DNA of 64,000 bases, taken from UBA5078 sp051252515 (lineage in GTDB: Bacteria > Pseudomonadota > Gammaproteobacteria > Pseudomonadales > Pseudohongiellaceae). A model generated the notes under the pieces. It made no database searches. It had not been told where the DNA came from and worked only from the letters and a program-made list of their open reading frames with translations. Each line of letters begins with the position of its first letter. The stretch's first letter is position 1. Below, piece after piece: positions 41,781 through 50,460 of the stretch. The DNA lies in assembly GCA_051252515.1 (NCBI GenBank), contig JBPOFS010000002.1, positions 558,001-622,000 of the forward strand. Reading direction: 5' to 3'. Both the position numbers and the translations under genes were made by a program.

Positions 41781-42872
41781 TCAGACATTAAAACGAAAAT
41801 GAATCACGTCACCATCGCTCAAAATGTATTCTTTGCCTTCCAAGCGCCACTTGCCTGCATCCTTCGCACCTTGCTCGCCTTTGTACTGAATAAAGTCTTC
41901 ATAGGCGGTCACTTCGGCGCGAATAAAGCCTTTCTCGAAGTCGGTATGGATCACGCCAGCGGCCTGAGGAGCCGTAGCGCCGACTTTTACAGTCCAGGCT
42001 CGTACTTCTTTAACACCTGCTGTGAAATAGGTCTGTAGGCCCAGTAGAGAGTATCCAGCACGTATAACGCGATCCAGTCCTGGCTCTTCCATTCCGAGGT
42101 CTTGTAGAAACTCGATTTTTTCTTCGTCGTCGAGCTCGGCAATCTCAGATTCCAACTTATTGCAGATGGGGACAACCGATGCGCCTTCTGCTTCTGCGAT
42201 TTTGCGTACCGTGTCCAGGTGAGGGTTGTTCTCGAACCCTTCTTCATCGACGTTGGCGATGTACATCGTTGGTTTTACGGTTAGCAAATGAAGGCCGTAT
42301 AAGGCCTGCAGTTCATCGGCATCTAGATTAAGTGTGCGAACGGGTTTCACCGCGTCGAGATGAACACGGACGCGCTCTAACAATGCCGCTTGTTTGGCGG
42401 CGTCTTTGTCACCGCTGCGGGCTAATTTAGTCACTCGGTGCGCAGCCTTCTCTACAGACTCTAGGTCCGAAAGGGCAAGCTCAGTGTTGATGACTTCGAT
42501 GTCGGCAGCTGGATCGATTTTGTCGGCGACATGGACGATGTTGCTGTCTTCAAAGCATCGAACGACGTGCGCGATGGCGTCTGTCTCGCGGATGTTGGCG
42601 AGGAACTGGTTCCCAAGGCCTTCGCCTTTGGATGCGCCAGCGACAAGCCCCGCGATGTCTACAAACTCCATAGTGGTCGGTAGAATTCTTTGTGGCTGTA
42701 CGATCTCAGATAGCGCGTTAAGGCGCGGATCTGGCATAGGAACAAGGCCAGAGTTAGGTTCGATCGTACAGAACGGGAAGTTCTCTGCTGCAATGCCAGC
42801 TTTGGTCAATGCATTGAAAAGGGTCGATTTGCCAACATTGGGCAAGCCTACGATGCCACATTTAAATCCCAT
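41781..42872 (-). CDS. ychF: Redox-regulated ATPase YchF (Obg-family)
   Basis: 363 aa from this ATG, identical in length to E. coli YchF. The G1 motif 'GLPNVGKSTLF' opens the P-loop, and the G4 motif is non-canonical ('IANVDEEG'), which explains the ATP preference of the family. A C-terminal TGS domain includes 'HTDFEKGFIRAEVTAYEDF'. It binds ribosomes and acts in stress and translation control. The open frame runs 17 codons further upstream into pth, but AAGGA lies 9 nt before this ATG. Confidence 0.97.
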   Translation of the reverse strand: MGFKCGIVGLPNVGKSTLFNALTKAGIAAENFPFCTIEPNSGLVPMPDPRLNALSEIVQPQRILPTTMEFVDIAGLVAGASKGEGLGNQFLANIRETDAIAHVVRCFEDSNIVHVADKIDPAADIEVINTELALSDLESVEKAAHRVTKLARSGDKDAAKQAALLERVRVHLDAVKPVRTLNLDADELQALYGLHLLTVKPTMYIANVDEEGFENNPHLDTVRKIAEAEGASVVPICNKLESEIAELDDEEKIEFLQDLGMEEPGLDRVIRAGYSLLGLQTYFTAGVKEVRAWTVKVGATAPQAAGVIHTDFEKGFIRAEVTAYEDFIQYKGEQGAKDAGKWRLEGKEYILSDGDVIHFRFNV

Positions 42873-42883
42873 TCTTTTGTTCC

Positions 42884-43471
42884 TTAAGGTTTTGTATGCA
42901 GTTCGTGCATGGCGTTCTGCCACTCGCCTTTCGCTGCAAGCGGGAGGCTACGAATTGCTTGGTCGATATCGGTTTGGATAGCTTCCATCTCGGATTTGGA
43001 TGGATCGCCCAAAACATAGTTGGCAACTTGCGCTTTGTTGCCGGGATGGCCTACGCCTATGCGTAAGCGGTAGAAATCTCTATTGCCACCAAGAGCGCTG
43101 ATGATATCGCGCATTCCATTGTGGCCGCCGTGTCCTCCACCAAATTTAAACCGAGTGTTGCCTACATCAAAATCGATTTCGTCATAAGCGACGAGTATTT
43201 GCTCGGGTTCAATATCGAAATATTTACAGAACGCAGAAACGGATTGACCGCTGCGATTCATAAAGGTGGTGGGGAAGAGGAGTCGTACGTCTTGGCCCGC
43301 GATGGTAACGCGACCTGTGAGACCAAAGAATTTGGTCTCAGCGCGTAGCTCGCCATGAAAATCAGCGGCCACGCGTGAGAGAAACCATTCACCTGCGTTG
43401 TGACGGTTATAACGATACTGTGGGCCCGGATTGCCTAGGCCCACAATGAGTTTTAACGCCTTGCCTTGCAT
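42884..43471 (-). CDS. pth: Peptidyl-tRNA hydrolase
   Basis: 195 aa. It releases tRNA from stalled peptidyl-tRNA. 'LIVGLGNPGPQYRYNRHNAG' carries the catalytic His (RHNAG), with Asn in 'TFMNRSGQSV' and Asp/Asn in 'GGHGGHNGMRDI'. Normal length for Pth. It follows rplY by 35 nt and precedes ychF by 11 nt, the classic rplY-pth-ychF order. Confidence 0.97.
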   Translation of the reverse strand: MQGKALKLIVGLGNPGPQYRYNRHNAGEWFLSRVAADFHGELRAETKFFGLTGRVTIAGQDVRLLFPTTFMNRSGQSVSAFCKYFDIEPEQILVAYDEIDFDVGNTRFKFGGGHGGHNGMRDIISALGGNRDFYRLRIGVGHPGNKAQVANYVLGDPSKSEMEAIQTDIDQAIRSLPLAAKGEWQNAMHELHTKP

Positions 43472-43506
43472 ACTAATGGTCCGCAGCGCAGGTGCAGGGG
43501 GGGTGC

Positions 43507-44154
43507 TTACTCTTCGTCAGCTTCTTCAGAAGGAGCTTCAGCTTCGCTTTCTTCGTCGTCAGTTGAGCCGCCACGTGGAGGCAGAACACTTACAACTGAG
43601 TTATCAGCATCATGGCCGTGAGCCAAATCAACGCTAGTGACGCCTTTTGGCAATGTGATGCCAGAGATGTGCACAGCTTCGCCAACACCGACGTCAGTCA
43701 TGTCGATTTCGATGAACTCAGGAAGATCTTTTGGTAAGCAGCTGATTTGCAGTTCGTTCATCACTTTGATGATGCTGCCGCCGCCAAGCTTAACGCCTTT
43801 ACACTTATCTTCATTGATGAAGTGCAATGGTACCGCAACAGTGATCGCGTTCTTCGCGCTTACGCGCAAGAAGTCAGCGTGCAGGAGGCGTGGCTTAGCT
43901 GGGTGACGCTGTAGATCTTTGATCACAACTTGCTCTGATTTCTTGCCTACCACCAAAGTGATGATGTGCGAGAAGAACGCTTCGTTAGACAAAGCTTTCT
44001 GCAAGTCTTTGTGTGGGATGCTGATGTTTACTGGGGCTTTGCCTTCGCCATAAATGATGGCTGGGACAAGGCTGTCAAGACGGCGCAGGCGGCGGCTCGC
44101 ACCTTTCCCCAGATCCGTTCTGACGGTAGCGGTTAGCTCAAATTGGTTGGACAT
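43507..44154 (-). CDS. rplY: 50S ribosomal protein L25 (CTC/TL5 long form)
   Basis: 215 aa, with an N-terminal L25 domain (1-90) that binds 5S rRNA and a C-terminal CTC/TL5 beta domain (about 95-190), then an acidic tail (DDEESEAEAPSEEADEE). E. coli has only the 94-aa short form; the long form is common in other gammaproteobacteria. Overlap with no gene; GGAGA precedes the ATG. A GNRA-capped hairpin lies directly upstream. Confidence 0.96.
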   Translation of the reverse strand: MSNQFELTATVRTDLGKGASRRLRRLDSLVPAIIYGEGKAPVNISIPHKDLQKALSNEAFFSHIITLVVGKKSEQVVIKDLQRHPAKPRLLHADFLRVSAKNAITVAVPLHFINEDKCKGVKLGGGSIIKVMNELQISCLPKDLPEFIEIDMTDVGVGEAVHISGITLPKGVTSVDLAHGHDADNSVVSVLPPRGGSTDDEESEAEAPSEEADEE

Positions 44155-44171
44155 GTTATTTCTCCATAAAC

Positions 44172-44189
44172 TGATGTTTCACAACATCA
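44172..44189 (-). promoter_or_regulatory. Hairpin in the rplY leader
   Basis: On the minus strand TGATGTT, loop GTGA, AACATCA, about 12 nt before the ribosome-binding site. L25 autoregulates translation in E. coli by binding its own leader, so this hairpin is a candidate part of such a site. A 5S loop-E-like motif was not recognised. Confidence 0.35.
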
Positions 44190-44218
44190 TAAAGCGTTGC
44201 CCAGGTTTGCGACCAACT

Positions 44219-44275
44219 CTGGGTTCGGCGTTAAAAAAAGACCCAGCAAACTACTCTGCTCTTTATTCAAAGAGC
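44219..44275 (-). terminator. Hairpins in the prs-rplY gap
   Basis: GCTCTTT-GAAT-AAAGAGC (44275-44258 on the minus strand) is followed by CTGGGT-(16)-ACCCAG (44246-44219), with T7 in the second loop. The pair could end the prs transcript or, if read through, be part of the rplY leader. Confidence 0.45.
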
Positions 44276-44351
44276 GTGTAATTCATCGGGCCTTTCATAT
44301 AAATCTACAAACTTAATATTTGCAGATTAACCTCGGTACGTGTGCAACACC

Positions 44352-45302
44352 TTAAGTGTTATCAAACATCGCACTGATGGATTCTTCGTTGCTTACGCGG
44401 CGAATAGATTCTGCGAGCAGTTTGGCCATACTGAGTTGACGAACTGTTTTGCATTTTTTGAATTCTTCGCTAAGCGGGATAGTGTCTGTTACTACGAGCT
44501 CGTCGAGGTCAGAGTCACTGATATTTTTGAATGCGCTGCCCGACAATACAGGGTGAGTACAGTAGGCAATGACACGCTTGGCGCCATGTTCTTTCAATGC
44601 CGTTGCTGCTTTGCACAGTGTGCCAGCGGTGTCGACCATGTCGTCAACGATTAAACACGTCCGGCCTTTTACTTCACCGATGATGTGCATTACTTGCGCT
44701 TCATTGGCTTGTGGGCGACGTTTATCAATAATGGCGAGATCGACGTGCAATTGCTTGGCGACGGCACGTGCTCGAACCACACCGCCGACATCAGGCGATA
44801 CCACAGTGAGGTTGTCGTAATTTTGGTGTTCGATATCTTCAGTCAAAAGTGGCGAGCCGTAAACGTTGTCTACAGGGATGCTAAAGAAGCCTTGGATTTG
44901 TTCGGCATGAAGATCGACAGTCAGTACGCGGTTAACGCCTACAGCCACAATCATATCCGCTACAACTTTTGCGCTAATGGCAACACGAGAAGAGCGCACG
45001 CGGCGGTCTTGACGGGCATAGCCGAAGTAGGGGATTACAGCGGTGATACGGTTTGCCGATGCGCGGTGAATGGCATCAGCCATCAGTAGTAGTTCCATCA
45101 GGCTATCGTTGGTGGGCTCGCACGTTGGCTGGATAATAAAAACATCCTTGCCGCGAACGTTCTCTTTGATTTCAACGCTGATTTCACCATCGCTAAACTT
45201 ACCGACGGCGGCGTTGCCGACTGGAATGCCGATGTGCTTGGCGATGTCTTCTGCGAGTGCTGGGTTTGCGTTGCCCGCAAATACCATCAAATTGTTTGCC
45301 AT
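44352..45302 (-). CDS. prs: Ribose-phosphate pyrophosphokinase
   Basis: 316 aa from this ATG (E. coli 315). It makes PRPP from ribose 5-phosphate and ATP for nucleotide, His and Trp synthesis. 'DLHAEQIQGFF' is the flexible/PRPP signature, 'TCLIVDDMVDTAGTL' the phosphoribosyl-binding loop, and 'YFGYARQDRR' the ATP-binding region. The frame opens 19 codons upstream, but the family begins at 'MANNLMVFAGNANP'. Confidence 0.97.
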   Translation of the reverse strand: MANNLMVFAGNANPALAEDIAKHIGIPVGNAAVGKFSDGEISVEIKENVRGKDVFIIQPTCEPTNDSLMELLLMADAIHRASANRITAVIPYFGYARQDRRVRSSRVAISAKVVADMIVAVGVNRVLTVDLHAEQIQGFFSIPVDNVYGSPLLTEDIEHQNYDNLTVVSPDVGGVVRARAVAKQLHVDLAIIDKRRPQANEAQVMHIIGEVKGRTCLIVDDMVDTAGTLCKAATALKEHGAKRVIAYCTHPVLSGSAFKNISDSDLDELVVTDTIPLSEEFKKCKTVRQLSMAKLLAESIRRVSNEESISAMFDNT

Positions 45303-45443
45303 GCGTGTCGTACTCTTAGGAGGCTTAATGATTCCAGGTCTGAGGTTGCTGCTGTTCAAGCTTAAGATATGCTTACCGCCAATCTATCAGGGATAGCGTG
45401 GGATACTGCTGAGAATCACTGCTAATGAAGTGATTTCAAAAAA

Positions 45444-45519
45444 TGGCTGGGGTGGCTGGACTCGAACCAACGCATGCAAGGATCAAAACCTTGTGCCTTA
45501 CCAACTTGGCGACACCCCA
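45444..45519 (-). tRNA. tRNA-Gln (TTG)
   Basis: 76 nt with encoded CCA. Anticodon TTG at 45486-45484 in the loop TTTTGAT, 5' TGGGGTG pairing with CACCCCA (U1-A72, typical of tRNA-Gln), T-loop GTTCGAGTC. Located between prs and ispE as in Pseudomonas. Confidence 0.96.
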
Positions 45520-45562
45520 ATAAACTCGTGCATTTTAAGCGAATGCTTTCGCGATTGCATGT

Positions 45563-46390
45563 CTAGCATGCCGGGCTAGTGTTTAAGCCCTTGGCAACAA
45601 ACCCTCGCATTCCCTGAGGAACTTGGCTAAGAAGCGTGTGAGCTTCTTCAGCTGAATCGAAGGTGGCGAAAATGCTAGCGCCTGTTCCTGTCATTCTTGC
45701 TTGCGCAAATTGATTAAGCCAAATGAGCGCTTTATCAACGGCCGGATACAGATTTTTTACAACATTTTCACAATCATTTCTGGTGTGCCTACCCAGAAAG
45801 GCGGCCATTTTGATGGCTGTTGTGTTCCGTGTCAATTGTTGATGTGAAAAAATCTCCTGTGTTGAGACATGACACCCCGGATTGATCACTAGAAAATACT
45901 TCTCAGGGAGCTCCATTGGCGTCAAAATTTCACCGATTCCTTCGGCCCAAGCGCTGTGTCCATAGACGAACAAAGGCACGTCAGCTCCTAGAGTTAGGCC
46001 AATCTGAGCGAGCTGTGCTGTGCTCAGTTGGGTGCGCCAGAGTTGGTTTAGCCCGAGCAAAGCGCTCGCAGCGTTGGAGCTGCCGCCTCCTAACCCCGCT
46101 CCTGTAGGGATGCGTTTTTCTAAATGCATACGAGCCCCCAAATTTGTGCCGGTGGCTTTGCGCAGTGCATATGCGGCACGTAACACCAAATTGTCATCGT
46201 CATTGAGGCTGGGTTCGTCGCAATCGAAATTCAAATCTGCTGATTCAGTAGTCTCTATCGTCAGCGTGTCGCAGAGGTCAATGATTTGAAATATTGTCTG
46301 CAGGCAATGATAGCCATCTTCCCTACGCCCTGTAATGTGTAGGAACAGATTGAGTTTGGCGGGGCATTGTAAGCGAAGGCTGTCATTCAT
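45563..46390 (-). CDS. ispE: 4-diphosphocytidyl-2-C-methyl-D-erythritol kinase
   Basis: 275 aa GHMP kinase of the MEP pathway, phosphorylating CDP-ME. 'CPAKLNLFLHITGRREDGYH' is the substrate-binding start, 'RIPTGAGLGGGSSNAAS' the ATP-binding glycine-rich loop, and 'MTGTGASIFATF' motif 3. It starts 12 nt after lolB. With dxs and ispA it makes three isoprenoid genes in the window. Confidence 0.97.
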   Translation of the reverse strand: MNDSLRLQCPAKLNLFLHITGRREDGYHCLQTIFQIIDLCDTLTIETTESADLNFDCDEPSLNDDDNLVLRAAYALRKATGTNLGARMHLEKRIPTGAGLGGGSSNAASALLGLNQLWRTQLSTAQLAQIGLTLGADVPLFVYGHSAWAEGIGEILTPMELPEKYFLVINPGCHVSTQEIFSHQQLTRNTTAIKMAAFLGRHTRNDCENVVKNLYPAVDKALIWLNQFAQARMTGTGASIFATFDSAEEAHTLLSQVPQGMRGFVAKGLNTSPAC

Positions 46391-46402
46391 GGCGTCAGGG
46401 CT

Positions 46403-47002
46403 TTAAGGCTGTAGGTTCCAATTGAGCCGCACAAAATCAAGCCGCAAAGGGGCTTTTTCAATACGAATGCGGGTGGGCAGAGATTCAGTGTCGTAATTGG
46501 TGTAGGCCAAATATTGAACGCTCCAACCGTCCTGTGTGAGGGCGATTAGATGATTTTCGTCGTTAAAGCTGGTTTGCCCTTGGCTAGTGGGTGCTGGAAT
46601 ACCTTTGATCCAATAGCGCAGTTGGGTGACGGGCAGCTCATACCCTAGTTGCTGATAGACTAGTTCTTCAGCGCTATTGGCGGTGAGAGGGGTTTTGCCT
46701 TCTTGCTCTAAAATCACGTGTCCCGTGGTGCCAGTGATTTCGGTGGCACCTGCATTGAGAGTGCCCCAGAGATTGATGACATAGTCTTCATTGATTTGGC
46801 GCCAGCGAATACTAGAATTTTGGGAGTCATTGGCATCTCGAACACCTATGCGGCCTGTGAACTCCCAGGTATTGATGGCCGACAGCACATTGCGTCGCAT
46901 TTGCCAGTTGTCATTGACTGGGGCATCCATGCGGGTGCTGGTACAGGCGCTCAATAGTGCTGCGAGCGTTAGCCATAGCAAGGGTTGTCGAAGGCGTTGC
47001 AA
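46403..47002 (-). CDS. lolB: Outer-membrane lipoprotein receptor LolB
   Basis: 199 aa lipoprotein that receives lipoproteins from LolA and inserts them in the outer membrane. The lipobox is 'LAALLSACTST' (Cys20). 'WEFTGRIGVRDANDSQNSS' and 'SIRWRQINEDYVINLWG' match the LolB start, and 'QLRYWIKGIPAP' the later conserved part. The weak overall conservation is normal for the family. Gene order TPR-lolB-ispE-prs is conserved in Pseudomonas. Confidence 0.93.
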   Translation of the reverse strand: MQRLRQPLLWLTLAALLSACTSTRMDAPVNDNWQMRRNVLSAINTWEFTGRIGVRDANDSQNSSIRWRQINEDYVINLWGTLNAGATEITGTTGHVILEQEGKTPLTANSAEELVYQQLGYELPVTQLRYWIKGIPAPTSQGQTSFNDENHLIALTQDGWSVQYLAYTNYDTESLPTRIRIEKAPLRLDFVRLNWNLQP

Positions 47003-47004
47003 GT

Positions 47005-48759
47005 TTAGGAGCCTTGGCGCGATTTGAGACGCTCGATAGTATTCAGGATCACTTGCGCTTCAGGGTTCTCACGTAGGGCGTTCTCCCATATGCGATTAGC
47101 TTCGCGTTGTCGGCCCATGGCCCAAAGGACCTCGCCAAGGTGGGCGGCGACTTCTGGGTCAGGGAATACTTCGAAAGCGCGCTCTAAATTGTGCAGCGCT
47201 TCTTCATAGCGTCCTAGTTTGTATTGTGCCCAAGCGAGGCTATCGATAATCGCGGGGTCTTCTGGGGCAATTGCAATAGCGCGCTCTAGTAGGCCGAGGG
47301 CTTCGTCGAGGCGTTCGTCGCGATCGGCGAGTGTGTACCCGAGATGATTCAATGCTCGTGAATCTTCAGGTTGGAGTTCGATGATCTTGCGTAGATCGGT
47401 CTCGGCAGCGGCCAAGTCGCCCCTACGCTCGACCAATAGGGCTCGTGCAAACAGTAAATCAACATTATCGGGATTGCTCGCGATAGTCTCGCCTAGAAGT
47501 TCTTCGGCTTGCTCTAGGTGGCCTGCGTTCATTAGAGCGTCAGTCTCGACAGTAAGTAGGACGAGCTTAAGGTCAGGATGCCCTTCCGAAATGCTGAGAG
47601 CCCATGCGTGGGCTTCCTCGAACTGTTCGCCGAGAACCAGCATGCGAATTACTTGGCGCTGGGAGTTCAGGAAGTTAGCGGAGTCAGTGCCCACTTTCTT
47701 GAAATGCTCGATAGCCTCTAGAGGTTCGTTCTGGTTTTGGCCGATATAGCCCAGGTAGTAGTGGGTGTCATTTAGGCGATAGTTGGCTTGTACGAGCTTG
47801 TTTAGTAACTGTTTGGCGGAATCGACGGAGTCGAGCTCTAGGTCGAGCAGGGCCAATGAGTATAGGGTCTCGTAATCATCAGGAGCCATAACGGCGAGTA
47901 GCGCAAACTGTTCGCGCGCCTCTTCCAGCTGGCGGGTCTGGACAAGAATACGGCCGTAATTAAAGCGTAATAAGCGGTTCTCAGGGTAGGCGTCTATGCC
48001 TTCCGCCAAGATGTTTACGGCGTCGTCTACTCGTTCGAGTTTTAGCATCAACTGTGCTTGCAGCAACATGATCCGTGAAGAGTTGCCGTGTAAGTCGCGA
48101 TACGCCATGAGTTCAGTCATGGCCTCCTCGGCTCGATCGCTTTGTTCAAGTAGCTGGATCAGGCTGTAGTGGACGGCGCGCTCTTCTGGGAACTTAATAC
48201 GCAGGCCTTTGAAGCTTTCAATTAGGCGTCCACGTGCCTGTGGCGGCAGATACTGAGTGCGTGAGGTAATGGTGGTGAAATCGATATTGCCATCGAGTTC
48301 GAGCACCATCCCTATATGCTCCATTGCCTCTTCCAGGCGGCCAGCTTCGAGAAGTTGATAGCTGATTAGCAAATGAGGCTCTCGGGCTAGTGGGTCTTTC
48401 TCGATCCACAATTGGGCAAGCTCGATGACGCGGGGGTTGTTGTCGCTGGCGGCAGCAAATTGCGCGGCGCGGCGAATGAGCGCTAGGTCTCGAGTTTCTT
48501 TAGCGAGGGCATAATAATCTTCAGCGGCATCGGGTAAATAGCCCCGCTGCCCGCCCAGCTCGTTGATAATGGTGCGGTTCAGTTGGTCTTTGGTAAAATT
48601 GCCGTAAACAATTGGTGCCGGCGGCTCTTCCACCACAGCCACTTCTTCTTGAATTGGCGCAACCTCAATAGCTTCATCTGTGTCTAGCGGTAGTGTTTGG
48701 CAAGCGGCCAAGGCCATGCCGATTGAGCACAGGGTAAGTAGACGATATGTATTGTTCAT
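47005..48759 (-). CDS. TPR-repeat lipoprotein upstream of lolB
   Basis: 584 aa. A lipobox 'GMALAACQTL' near residue 20 marks a lipoprotein. Most of the rest is tetratricopeptide-like helices, with the clearest repeats towards the C-terminus ('ALNHLGYTLADRDERLDEA', 'SLAWAQYKLGRYEEALHNLE'). It matches the large TPR protein that precedes lolB in Pseudomonas. A role in envelope protein assembly is inferred. The frame opens 36 codons upstream, but the lipoprotein signal starts at this ATG. It ends 2 nt before lolB. Confidence 0.88.
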   Translation of the reverse strand: MNNTYRLLTLCSIGMALAACQTLPLDTDEAIEVAPIQEEVAVVEEPPAPIVYGNFTKDQLNRTIINELGGQRGYLPDAAEDYYALAKETRDLALIRRAAQFAAASDNNPRVIELAQLWIEKDPLAREPHLLISYQLLEAGRLEEAMEHIGMVLELDGNIDFTTITSRTQYLPPQARGRLIESFKGLRIKFPEERAVHYSLIQLLEQSDRAEEAMTELMAYRDLHGNSSRIMLLQAQLMLKLERVDDAVNILAEGIDAYPENRLLRFNYGRILVQTRQLEEAREQFALLAVMAPDDYETLYSLALLDLELDSVDSAKQLLNKLVQANYRLNDTHYYLGYIGQNQNEPLEAIEHFKKVGTDSANFLNSQRQVIRMLVLGEQFEEAHAWALSISEGHPDLKLVLLTVETDALMNAGHLEQAEELLGETIASNPDNVDLLFARALLVERRGDLAAAETDLRKIIELQPEDSRALNHLGYTLADRDERLDEALGLLERAIAIAPEDPAIIDSLAWAQYKLGRYEEALHNLERAFEVFPDPEVAAHLGEVLWAMGRQREANRIWENALRENPEAQVILNTIERLKSRQGS

Positions 48760-49110
48760 GTGCGATGGGTTACCAGGGCTAAACTTCTTAATTTGTTGGC
48801 TGTGCGCTGTTGTAAAGTGTTTCTTCCAAACCAACACAGGCGTCCCTGAGTGTACCTGCAATGACAATAATTTAACAACTTCAAGCCGCCGCCAACTCGT
48901 TTGAGGGTGCTAGAATGCGCCGATTATCCGAGCAGATTGGCGAGCCAGCGACTTGGTCGATAGGCAAATAAATTATGTTAATGGGAAGTTAGCCTCAGAT
49001 TTAGTAATATAGTCGGCTTTTTCTAAACTAACTCGGGACGCGCTGCCTTTAAGCCACAGGCTAGGCGGTGTTGATAGAAATGTCTGACATATATGTCTGG
49101 CTGGGGTTCT
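48760..49110. other. Divergent promoter region TPR-lolB / hemA
   Basis: 351 nt between divergent operons. AT-rich stretches around 48960-49012 include TAATAT (49005-49010), which could be a hemA -10 element, but no convincing -35 partner was found. No gene or RNA recognised. Confidence 0.5.
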
Positions 49111-50436
49111 ATGGCGCTGGTTTTACTAGGTATCAACCACAATACCGCGAATGTTGATTTTCGTGAGCAGGTCGCGTTCTCGCCCGAAAAGGTAGGGGAT
49201 GCGATTAAGCGCGCCAGTTTAATCCCTGGCCTTGAAGAGCTGGTCATCGTCTCGACCTGTAATCGCACGGAGATCTACGCCCGTTTAGACATGGGCGATG
49301 TTAGCGATCCAGAGGCCATCATTGCGGCACCTCGTTTGCTGGAGCAAGAGGTAAAATTGCTGCAATGGCTCAGTGAATATCATGGCTTGGATCAATCCGA
49401 AGTGCAGCGCTGCAGTTATTTCCATTGGCGAGAGGATGTTATCCGGCACTTGATGCGCGTAGCCTGTGGCCTCGACTCTATGGTCTTGGGCGAGCCGCAA
49501 ATATTAGGGCAAATCAAATCTGCGTATGCTGTCTCAAAGGATTTTGGCATTGTCAGCGGTAGCCTAGGGCGTGTGTTTCAAGCCGCGTTCTCTATTGCCA
49601 AAGAAGTGCGTACCGATACCGCCATCGGTGAGAACCCGGTCTCTGTTGCCTATGCGGCCGTTACTTTGGCAGAACAAATTTTCTCTGACCTAAGCAGTCT
49701 CAATGCTTTGCTTATTGGGGCGGGCAGAACAATTGAGTTGGTGGCCCGACATCTGACTGACAAAGGCGTCAAAAATATCGTCGTGGCCAATCGTACTTTG
49801 CAAAATGCAGTAGAGCTTGGTGAAAAGTTTGGCGCCGAAGGGGTGTTGCTTTCGGATATTCCCGAGCAGCTGGTGAAAGCCGATATCGTCGTCTCCTCTA
49901 CGAACAGTCAACTGCCGTTGTTGGGCAAGGGGGCCGTCGAAAGCGCTATTAAAAAGCGACGTCACAAGCCGATGTTGCTGGTGGACCTTGCGGTGCCTCG
50001 TGATATCGAACCTGAGGTGGGTGAGATAGCCGATGCCTACCTCTATAGCGTTGATGATATTAGCGATGTTATTGAAGATAACGTGAAAAGTCGCACAGAG
50101 GCTGCCGAGCAAGCTTCCTCTATTATTGAGCGAGGCGTGCAAGAATACATTCGAGAAATGCGTGCACTTAATGCGGTGAATACGCTGCGTGCGTTTCGCG
50201 AGAAAGCTGAAACCATTCGTAATCTTGAAGTGGAAAAAGCATTGCGCGCATTAGAGAAAGGCGGCGATGCTGCAGGGGTTTTGGAGTCATTGGCGCGCAC
50301 ATTGACTAATAAATTGATTCATTCTCCTAGCGTACAAATGAAAAAGGCCAGCGCAGACGGACGCGACGATTTACTGCTGCTGACACGAGAGTTATACGAA
50401 CTCGATTACAATGCGAGTAACTCCAATGAATCCTAA
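49111..50436 (+). CDS. hemA: Glutamyl-tRNA reductase
   Basis: 441 aa. It reduces glutamyl-tRNA to glutamate-1-semialdehyde, the first step of C5 heme synthesis. The catalytic Cys lies in 'VSTCNRTEIYA', the NADPH site in 'ALLIGAGRTIELVARHL', and the C-terminal dimerisation helix follows. The frame has an ATG six codons earlier, but 'MALVLLGINHNTA' aligns with the usual HemA start and GGGG precedes it. First gene of hemA-prfA-prmC-moeB. Confidence 0.97.
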   Translation: MALVLLGINHNTANVDFREQVAFSPEKVGDAIKRASLIPGLEELVIVSTCNRTEIYARLDMGDVSDPEAIIAAPRLLEQEVKLLQWLSEYHGLDQSEVQRCSYFHWREDVIRHLMRVACGLDSMVLGEPQILGQIKSAYAVSKDFGIVSGSLGRVFQAAFSIAKEVRTDTAIGENPVSVAYAAVTLAEQIFSDLSSLNALLIGAGRTIELVARHLTDKGVKNIVVANRTLQNAVELGEKFGAEGVLLSDIPEQLVKADIVVSSTNSQLPLLGKGAVESAIKKRRHKPMLLVDLAVPRDIEPEVGEIADAYLYSVDDISDVIEDNVKSRTEAAEQASSIIERGVQEYIREMRALNAVNTLRAFREKAETIRNLEVEKALRALEKGGDAAGVLESLARTLTNKLIHSPSVQMKKASADGRDDLLLLTRELYELDYNASNSNES

Positions 50437-50460
50437 TGTCGACCACGGCAAGTAACCTAT

